Of a stretch of DNA of 56,320 nucleotides, positions 48,084 through 56,320 are shown one piece after another. The DNA is from Lachnospiraceae bacterium (GTDB lineage: Bacteria > Bacillota > Clostridia > Lachnospirales > Lachnospiraceae). Position 1 is the stretch's first letter. Every line of letters starts with the position of its first letter. The DNA is taken from contig CAJTDD010000031.1 of assembly GCA_910574885.1 (NCBI GenBank), positions 1 to 56,320 on the forward strand, given 5' to 3'. Under the pieces are notes generated by a model, which worked only from the letters and a program-made list of their open reading frames with translations, searched no databases and had not been told where the DNA came from. A program made the position numbers and the translations under genes.

Positions 48084-51000
48084 ATGGCTGCAAAGTACCA
48101 GCTTATTACGGAGCTGTACCGCCGCACGGGGATGGCGGTCGCAAAGAACCCGCAGGCTTGGCAGGGCTTTTTATCCTCTGCCTGCCACAATTACAAGTGC
48201 CGCTTTGACGAGCAGCTCTTGATTTACGCCCAACGCCCCGACGCAACCGCCGTAGCCGAGATTGGCACATGGAACAGGCTTTTTAAAAGGTGGGTGAATA
48301 AGGACAGCAAAGGCATAGCGGTCTTTGACCCGAAAGGACGCAGGAACACGCTGAAATATTATTTTGACGTTTCCGACACCCATGAGGGCTATTATGGCAG
48401 CCGACCCGTCCCGATATGGCGGATGGATAAGCGGTACGAGCAGCCCGTCATGGAACGGCTTGCGGACAGGTTCGGCGGCACGGAGGGCGGCGATTTTGCC
48501 ACATTTTTAATAGGGACGGCGGAGAACGCCGTGGAGGACAATTTACCCGATTACCTCTCACAGCTAAAGGACTGCATGAAAGACAGCTTTTTGGAGGAGC
48601 TGGACGACTATAATATAGAAGTGATTTACAGACGGCTTGCCGCAAACAGCGTCGCTTATATGCTGTTGAGCCGCTGCGGACTGGATGCGGACGGGTATTT
48701 TGAGCGTGAGGATTTTGCGGAGATTATAAATTTCAACACGCCCCAGACGCTGAACGCCATCGGCATCGCCACAAGTGACATTTCCGAGATGGCGTTAAGG
48801 GAAATCTCTGCGGCAGTCCGAAATGTGCAAATCGAAGCAAAATGTCAGAACCGCACATTTGCAAGGAACATTGCAAGCCAGTATGATAAAGGCAGGAAAC
48901 AACCCGAAAGGAGCGAAAATAATGAGCGAAATCACTTACACGAAACAGGCGGACTACCTTATACCCGACCTGACATTACCGACAGAGCCAGAGCTTCCGC
49001 TTGGCAGGTACGCTTTGATGCACAGGGATTATCTGGAACAGCACAAAAGAGTGACCTATCTCAATCTGCTGACGTCGGGCAGGCTGAACGCACACTTACA
49101 CCAGACCGAGCAGACGGCGTTGCAGCGGCTGGAGCTTCTGACGAAGCAGTTAGCAGCCGAGCAGGGAGTGACGGAGGAACTGAAAGAGAAAGCCCCGATG
49201 CAGTGGCTCGGCATGATGAACAATATCCGCAGCCAAGCGGAGGAAGCCATCTTGGGCGAACTGATTTACAATTAGGAAATTCAGAACAAGAGCCGCAGTC
49301 GGACGGCGGCAGGCAGGAAGAAAAAGCAGCTGCGGCACAGACGGCAGAGCCAGAAGGACAGACAGAAAAAGGCAGCGTTGCCAATGAGGAAGAAGTTGCC
49401 GCAAATCTCCCGACCGTGGACGAACAGATTGAAAGGATAGCTGAAGCAGAGGACGAGAAAGCCTCTGCTTTTGCCGTTTCACAGGAGGATATTGATGCCG
49501 TCCTTGTAAAAGGGAACAGCGTTGCGAACGGGAAATACCGTATTTACCACCAGTTCCAGAAGCAGGAAGATAAAAAGAAGAACATTGATTTTCTGAAAAG
49601 GGAATACGGCACGGGCGGCTTTTTCGTTGATTTTTCAGACGGCACGGAGGGGTATGTGTGGTACAGCGGCAAGGGCATCACCATTGACCGTGACGGCATT
49701 TCCACCGAACACGACCTTGTTTTGAGCTGGTCGAAAGCGGAAAAACGGCTGCGTGAGCTGGTTAAGGATAATCGCTACCTCAATCCCAAAGAAAAAGACC
49801 ATTATGCCGATTATCTGGAAAGCGTGTCTGCCCCGCAGTATGAAATCGACACCCAGAGGAAACTGGCAAGGCAGCGTTTTATTGAGGAAAAAAGGGAACT
49901 GCCCCCTGCGGACAAGCGGGACACGCTCGCCCTGCGGCTTTCTGACTTTATCCGTGACTTGGACGGCTATGAGAAAGACTTGTTGGGCGTGATTGGATGT
50001 AGGGATTTTGCGGATATGCCCGCTGACCTTATGGAACAGACATTACAGCATCCAGACAACGTGCAGGAGATGTTAGACTTCCTCTCCCTTGTGCAGAAAA
50101 AGACGACCAGCGTTTACAGCCGCAGCAATGCGTGGCGTTTCTCGCAGGAGCTTACAGAGCTTTACCCTCTCCGCTACCTCTACCACGAGGGCGACGTGGT
50201 GTATATCGGGGCGGACAAATATGAGATTACCGCCTTTGATGAGAACGCCGTGTCCCTGCGAAATGCGGAGTTCCCGTTGTTCGGAAAAGAGTTTAGCAGG
50301 GAGGATTTTGAGCAGAAATTAAAGGAGAACCCTGCGAACGACCATTTAAAAACGGTCATCACCGAAAGCCAGAAAACAGAAACACTTGCCGAGGAAAAGC
50401 CCGACAGCATCACCCTCTCAATCGGCTTCTCCGAGCATCCCGCTTTTTATGACAAGGAGCTGAACGACCGATTTACGGATTTGAGTTTCGCTCTGGGAAA
50501 TAAACTGCTCGGCATTCTGGACGAAAAACAGAACCGTGAAAGGGAGAATGAGGAGAACCATGTCGGATGGTATCATAAGACCGATTTTGAAATCCATGCC
50601 GTCATCGGCGGCGAGGAATTTAATTATGAAGGGCGGTTTGACATCGGCGACGGCGAGGGGGATTTAATCGCCCATATCCGAAATTTTTATGAATATTCCC
50701 TCTCCCCCGACTGCCCGTTTATCCCAGAATGGAAACGGCAGGGCGAAGATTATTACCGAGAGAAAATGGAATCCCTGCATCTGGGGCATGACGTGTTTAT
50801 CCCGTTCTTAGAGCGAAACACCGAGCTGTCCCCAGAGGATGAAAAGCGGCTTGGCGAGATAATGGCTATCGAGGATGACTGGTTTCACAGGAGGAAAGAG
50901 CCTGCCGAGGAAGAACTTCTGGAACAGGCGAAAGGCTGTATCGACGCATACTGCGATGCGGAGTTTGGCGGCGATGCCGAAGTGGACTATACGGATTTAT

Positions 51001-54000
51001 CCAACGTCAAGATTGCCTTTCAGAATACCGAGGACGGCTTGCACGGGATACAGGCATCCGCCAACCTCTTGCAGTATCGCATGGAAACGTATGTGGACGG
51101 CGTTCTTGCAGAATATACGCAGTATAATGACCTTGCAGACCTTATCCAGAACGCACTTTCTAATCTGTACTACCACGATTTAGTGTCCTTGACGGAGGAA
51201 CAGCTTGAGCCGTTCTATCGGGAGGAAAACAAAAAGGCGGCTGAAAACCCAAGCCCAGACATCATCTCTGATAAAACAGAACAGAAGCCCCATTACACGG
51301 TAGAGCAGACTTCCGATGCTTTTGCTGACCCATTTATCATACGGAATAATGAAGCCCCAGAGGACAGTGCCGACCGATATTACGACGTAGGCGGCATCTA
51401 CCAGACCTTTGAAACCGAGGAAGAAGCACAGGAATACGCCGACACCTTAAACAGTGCGGAGCATATCACGGAGCTATTTGCAGCGAAAGATGCGGAGCGT
51501 GAGGAACAGCAGAAATCAGAGCCTGCCCCGTCTGGGACGGATGAAAAGCAGGATAATTCTGACCTTATCGGCAAAGAGCTTATGATTGACAACCGCCGTT
51601 ATCTTATCGAGAGCGTCGGGAAAATCAGCGGCGATGTTTCCATGCGTGACATCACATTTCAGAACAACATGGGCTTCCCGATAAACCGTGTGGAGAAAGT
51701 GAGCTATGTCCGCAGGCTCTTGGAGCAGGCAGAGAAAGAACCACAGCCCGAAGAAAAATCAGAATCCCCCGCTGAACCGACCACGGAAACCGTGGCGGAA
51801 TATCCCGCCGTGGAGAACGGGCTTCCTTATGACATTGTGGTGGAGAAGATACGCTTTGACGAGCCAGAGCATGGGCAGACAATAGAAATGCCTATTACGG
51901 CGAAACCGTCCGCCCCTGCCCTCTCCCATGACCGCCGCAACTACCGCATTACTGATGATGCGTTAGGCGTTGGCGGCGCAAAAGAGAAGTTCCGCAACAA
52001 CATGTCCGCAATAAGGCTTCTCCACGACCTTCAGATAGAAAACCGCCTTGCCACGCCCAAAGAACAGGAAACCCTTGCAAAATATGTTGGGTGGGGCGGT
52101 CTGTCGATGGCGTTTGACGGTAATAATGCGGCTTGGGCAGATGAATATAAGGAATTAAAATCAGCACTCTCCGATGAGGAATACCATGCCGCTATGGAAT
52201 CCACGCTGACCGCTTTTTATACGCCGCCTATTGTCATTAAGGCGATGTATGAAGCCCTTGACCGTCTGGGATTTTCACAGGGGAATATTTTAGAGCCGTC
52301 CTGTGGCACGGGCAATTTTTTAGGGTTGTTACCCGACAGCATGGAAAAGTCAAAGCTGCACGGCATTGAGATTGACCCGTTATCGGGCAGGATTGCGAAG
52401 CAGCTCTACCAGAAAGCCAATATCGCCATTGAGGGATTTGAGGAAACAAAGCTCCCAGATAACCACTTTGACGTGGTGCTTGGCAACATCCCGTTCGGGG
52501 AGTTCAAAGTCAACGACAGCCGCTACAACGCCCAGAAGTTCCTAATCCACGACTATTTTATTGCAAAGGCTCTGGATAAGGTGCGGGCAGGCGGCGTTGT
52601 GATGTTCATCACCTCTAAGGGGACGATGGACAAGGCAAGCCCAGAGGTGCGGAAATATATCGCACAGAGAGCCGAACTTTTAGGTGCTGTCCGCCTGCCA
52701 GATAACACGTTTCGAGCAAACGCAGGCACGGAGGTCACGAGCGACATCCTTATTTTACAGAAACGTGACCGCATGATAGAGATAGAGCCAGAATGGGTAC
52801 ACCTCGACACAGACGGGAACGGTGTCACGATGAACAGCTACTTTGTCCAGCATCCAGAGATGGTGCTTGGCGAGATGAGGATGGAAAGCACAAGGTTCGG
52901 CATGGACAGCGTTTGCAAAGCCTACCCCGATATGCCGCTTGCGGGGCTTCTCCATGAAGCCATGCAGCGGATAGACGGCGAAATCCCAGAGATTGAAAAT
53001 GAGGTTGACCGTATCTCTGACGAACAGGAGAAAGTCATCCCCGCTGACCCGAACGTGCGGAACTTCTCGTTTGCCCTTGTGGGCGGCAAGGTCTACTTCC
53101 GAGAGAATAACGAAATGACCCCCGCTAACGTGTCCATGACGGCGGAGAACCGCATCAAGGGGCTGCTGGAAATCCGTGACTGCGTGAGGAAGCTCATCCA
53201 GTACCAGACCGACGACTGCCCAGAGGAAATGATACAGACCGAGCAGGAAAACCTAAACCGATTATACGATGCCTTTAAAAAAAAGTACGGCTTAATCAAC
53301 AGCAGGGGGAACTACCTCGCTTTTGCAGCAGACGAAAGCTACTTCCTTTTATGCTCCCTTGAAGTGCTTGACGACGAGGGGAAATTCAAACGCAAGGCTG
53401 ATATGTTCACGAAACGGACGATAAAGCCCCACCGAGAAGTGACCTTTGTGGAAACCGCCAGCGAAGCCCTCGCCCTCTCCATCGGGGAGAAAGCCCATGT
53501 CGATTTATCTTATATGGCACGGCTCACCTGCAGGTCGGAGGAAGAAATCATTAAGGAATTGCAGGGAGTTATCTATAAAGTCCCGTCTTGTGAGCCTGCA
53601 AGGTATGTGACCGCAGATGAATATTTGTCGGGCAACGTGCGGGAGAAACTGAAAGTCGCAGAGATAGCGGCAAAGTCAGACCCAGAGCTTGCAGTCAACG
53701 TGGCGGCTCTGGAAAAGGTCATCCCGAAGGATTTGCCCGCAAGCGAAATCTCCGTCCGTCTGGGTACGACGTGGATACCGCAGGAGGATATACAGCAATT
53801 CATGGTGGAGCTTTTAACGCCGTCAAGCTATGCGGCGGGCAGATTGAAAGTACGCTACACGGCATATAACGGCGACTGGTTCATTGAGAATAAGAGTTCC
53901 GACATTGGGAATGTCAAGGCGGACAGCACTTACGGCACGAAGCGGGCGAGCGCATACCGCATCATGGAGGACACCTTGAATCTCCGTGACACCCGCATCT

Positions 54001-55871
54001 TTGACTATGTTTATGACGAACACAACAATAAAAAAGCGGTGCTGAACCATAAGGAAACCACGGCGGCGCAGGCAAAGCAGGAGGTGATAAAGCAGGCGTT
54101 TGGGGACTGGATTTGGAAAGACCCAGAACGGAGGAACAGGCTTGTACGCTACTACAATGACACATTTAACTCTATCCGACCCCGTGAATATGACGGAAGC
54201 CATATCACATTTGGCGGCATCAGCCCAGAAATCCAGCTAAGACCGCATCAAGTGAATGCCATCGCCCATATCCTCTACGGCGGCAACACGCTCCTTGCAC
54301 ACAAAGTAGGGGCAGGCAAGACTTTTGAGATGGTCGCCGCCGCACAGGAAAGCAAGCGGCTCGGCTTATGCCAGAAATCCATGTTTGTCGTGCCGAACCA
54401 CCTTGTCGGGCAGTGGGCGTCGGAGTATTTAAGGCTCTATCCATCTGCCAACATCCTTGTCACGACCAAGCGGGATTTTGAAACGGGAAACCGCAAGAAG
54501 TTCTGCGGCAGGATTGCGACGGGGGCGTATGATGCGGTGATTATCGGGCATAGCCAATTCGAGAAAATCCCCATCAGCGAGGAACGCCAGAGGGAACAGC
54601 TCATGCGCCAGCTTGACGATATTGAGCGTGGCATTGACGACGTGCAGGCATCCCACGGGGAACAGTTCACGGTCAAGCAGCTCATGAAAACGAGGAAAGC
54701 GATTAAGGCGAAGCTCGATAAATTAAACGACACCAAACGGAAAGACAGCGTGATAAACTTCGAGGAATTGGGCATAGACAGGCTCTTTATAGATGAGAGT
54801 CATTTTTATAAGAACCTCTATTTATTTACCAAGATGCGGAACGTGGGCGGCATCGCCCAGACCGAAGCCCAGAAGTCAAGCGACTTGTTTATGAAGTGCC
54901 GCTATCTGGACGAAATCACGGGAAACCGTGGCGTAGTATTCGCAACGGGAACGCCTATAAGTAACTCGATGGTCGAGATGTACTCCGTGCAGAGGTACTT
55001 GCAGTATGACACCCTCGCAAGGAATGGGTTGCAGCATTTTGACAGTTGGGCTTCCACGTTCGGCGAAACGGTCACGGCTCTGGAACTCGCCCCAGAGGGG
55101 ACGAATTACCGAGCCAAGACGAGGTTTGCGAAGTTCTACAACCTGCCAGAGCTTATGCAGATGTTCCGTGAGGTTGCGGACATCCAGACCGCCGATATGT
55201 TAAAGCTGCCCGTTCCAAAGGTCAATTACCACAATGTCAAGACAAAGCCGAGCCAAATCCAGACGGAAATGGTGGCGGGGCTTGCGAAGCGGGCAGAGAA
55301 AATCCGAGCCAAACTGGTAAAGCCACAAACAGATAATATGCTCAAAGTGACAAACGACGGGCGGCAGCTTGCCCTAGACCAGAGATTGATTGACCCGATG
55401 CTGCCAGACGACCCGAACAGCAAAGTCAACGCCTGCGTGGAAAATATGTACCGCATCTGGGAGGGACACGCCGACACAAAGGCGGCACAGCTCTTGTTCT
55501 GCGACCTCAGCACACCGAAAAACGACGGTATGTTCAACGTCTACGATGACATGAGGGAAAAATTGATACGGCGTGGCATCCCTGCGGAGCAGGTGCGTTT
55601 CATCCATGAAGCGAATACTGACGCACAGAAAAAGGAGCTGTTCGCAAAGGTGAGGAGCGGCGAGGTGCGTATATTGTTCGGCTCTACCCAGAAGATGGGC
55701 GCAGGTACAAACGTGCAGGACAGATTGATTGCCATTCATAACCTCGACTGCCCGTGGAAGCCGTCGTGCTTGGAACAGCGTCAAGGTCGTCTGGAAAGGC
55801 AGGGCAATATGTTTCCAGAGGTGGAAGTCTACCGCTATGTGACGGAGCAGACATTTGATGCGTACCTCTAT
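48084..55871 (+). CDS. Giant N6-DNA methylase/SNF2-like helicase, 5' exon
   Basis: 2596 codons before an intron. N-terminus (about 1-280) is an LtrC-like region (FLSSACHNYKCRFDEQLLIY, AVFDPKGRRNTLKYYFDVSD). Residues about 280-440 are a low-complexity linker that also encodes TnpV in another frame. Then accessory domains, and a SAM methylase with VGWGGLSMAFD, EPSCGTGNFLGLLP and catalytic VVLGNIPFGEF (about 1463). A superfamily 2 helicase follows: LLAHKVGAGKTFEM (about 2072), FIDESHFYKN (about 2235), FATGTPISNSM (about 2285) and GAGTNVQDR with QRQGRLERQG near the end. The start has GGAGG 9 bases upstream. Likely role is antirestriction and DNA processing during transfer. The 3' exon is beyond the window. 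Confidence 0.92.
48922..49275 (+). CDS. tnpV: TnpV-like protein, overprinted inside the helicase gene
   Basis: A complete 117-residue gene in the +2 frame relative to the giant gene. It begins MSEITYTKQADYLIPDLTLP, with AAAGGAG 8 bases before the ATG, and continues GRYALMHRDYLEQHKR, LLTSGRLNAHL, GVTEELKEKAPMQWLGMMNN and AEEAILGELIYN, which is the pattern of TnpV, a small protein of Tn4451-type transposons. The host gene's frame across this stretch stays open and gives a Gly/Asp/Ala-rich disordered linker. Both frames appear to be used. TnpV is suspected to assist excision; that is not proven. Confidence 0.85.
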   Translation: MSEITYTKQADYLIPDLTLPTEPELPLGRYALMHRDYLEQHKRVTYLNLLTSGRLNAHLHQTEQTALQRLELLTKQLAAEQGVTEELKEKAPMQWLGMMNNIRSQAEEAILGELIYN

Positions 55872-56320
55872 GTGCGACACGAAGTCGCTTAATTTAACTG
55901 TTTGGATGTAATATTACAGACCAAACCATCCATTCCGTTGGATGAAGCCGTTGTCCCCGGCTCTGCCAGCAATGGCACTGTTCGGAAGCGGGCATAAAAG
56001 TAACCCTACTTGGAATCAAAACCGTGAGGTGGAGATGAAACTGCTAGCTACAAGGCGGTTAGGGTGCAGGCTTACTGATAGCATGGTTAATTAACTGAAC
56101 CACTGATAAACTTCGTTAAGGCGAACAAGCCAAAGTAGCTGACAGGCTTGAACCAAAAGGTGTGCAGTCGGTTATCCTTTTGTATAGTGGGGATACACGG
56201 ACGTAATGACTGCTGGAGGAGAGGTGGGACCTAAACTATCAATCAATTGTTGGTTAGGCGGAACGTGTCAACTCCGTATTTTCGCCCAGACGGGCAAGCC
56301 GACCGTAAGGAAAGCCGATG
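55872..56320 (+). mobile_element. Group II intron, 5' part
   Basis: Directly after the helicase codon TAT (YLY), the sequence reads GTGCGACACGAAGTCGC, the standard 5' boundary of bacterial group II introns. The helicase frame then stops within six codons (VRHEVA). The following 430 bases are free of long frames and have the highly structured, AG-rich character of intron domain I (for example GGAGAGGTGGGACCT near 56217). The intron runs off the window; its reverse transcriptase and 3' end are not seen. Splicing would restore the helicase message. Confidence 0.88.

Larger units (their letters stand above)
36226..56320 (+). mobile_element. Integrative element 2, nested in element 1, continuing past the window
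   Basis: Starts at the maff2 break and carries its own serine recombinase, ParA/ParB, thioester adhesin, a train of small plus-strand genes and the large methylase/helicase. Gene orientation and protein families change abruptly at the junction, and the GGGACA palindrome stops. Its right end and transfer genes are outside the window. Confidence 0.75.

Noticed and set aside
48922..49275. Treating tnpV as a recent insertion that disrupts the helicase
   Set aside because: The giant frame stays open across it without a stop and resumes recognisable sequence, so disruption is not supported.
1..56320. CRISPR arrays and rRNA genes
   Set aside because: No regularly spaced direct repeats and no rRNA-like sequence were seen.

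Overview
The window looks like a chromosomal stretch from a gut Clostridia species, most likely Lachnospiraceae. The evidence is gene content, strong GGAGG ribosome sites, and Firmicutes-type conjugative elements and recombinases. Roughly four fifths of it is accessory DNA. No rRNA gene and no CRISPR array was seen.

Region 1 (1-4.7 kb) is ordinary chromosome: the end of an AT-hook-like protein, a cytidine deaminase lacking its second zinc motif, aspartate ammonia-lyase, an ABC exporter pair, and the collapsed remnant of a QueG-like iron-sulfur protein. Region 2 (4.9-13.3 kb) is a graveyard of small islands. Three same-strand tRNA-Asn(GTT)-like copies (4935, 9862, 12028) have canonical 3' halves and aberrant 5' halves, and they bracket the cassettes: a HipA/CtkA-type kinase with a small partner, a Nif11/NHLP-type RiPP precursor with its exporter and a beheaded ECF sigma factor, a recombinase fragment, and a frameshifted Schlafen/AlbA protein. 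A beheaded Rpn-type nuclease and a sigma factor follow. Region 3 (13.6-15.9 kb) is an AraC-GNAT regulator coupled to a MATE efflux pump.

Region 4 (about 16.2-36.2 kb, mostly minus strand) is integrative conjugative element 1. It carries a large serine recombinase, small regulators, a KTR/VOC/DUF2087 cargo cassette, a relaxase, MobC, a type IV secretion core (VirB4, VirB6/TrbL, NlpC/P60, PrgI), two DNA methyltransferases and an IS copy with a clear target duplication. Its most striking property is a dispersed palindrome, GGGACA-N3-TGTCCC, present 12 times at gene junctions and gene ends, and absent from the rest of the window as far as I could see. Several genes look damaged or oddly started: PrgI is frameshifted, MT-A70 has no usable ATG, and the relaxase has its best Shine-Dalgarno in front of ATC.

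Region 5 (36.2-56.3 kb, plus strand) is a second element nested in the maff2 gene of element 1. It carries a serine recombinase, ParA/ParB, a sortase-anchored thioester adhesin of 1382 residues, a run of small uncharacterised proteins with recurring domains, and a giant N6-methylase/SNF2-like helicase. That giant gene contains a complete TnpV gene overprinted in another frame, and is itself interrupted by a group II intron running off the right edge. The rest of the helicase gene, the intron-encoded protein, and the missing part of element 1 (maff2 start, probably VirD4) are expected beyond the window.
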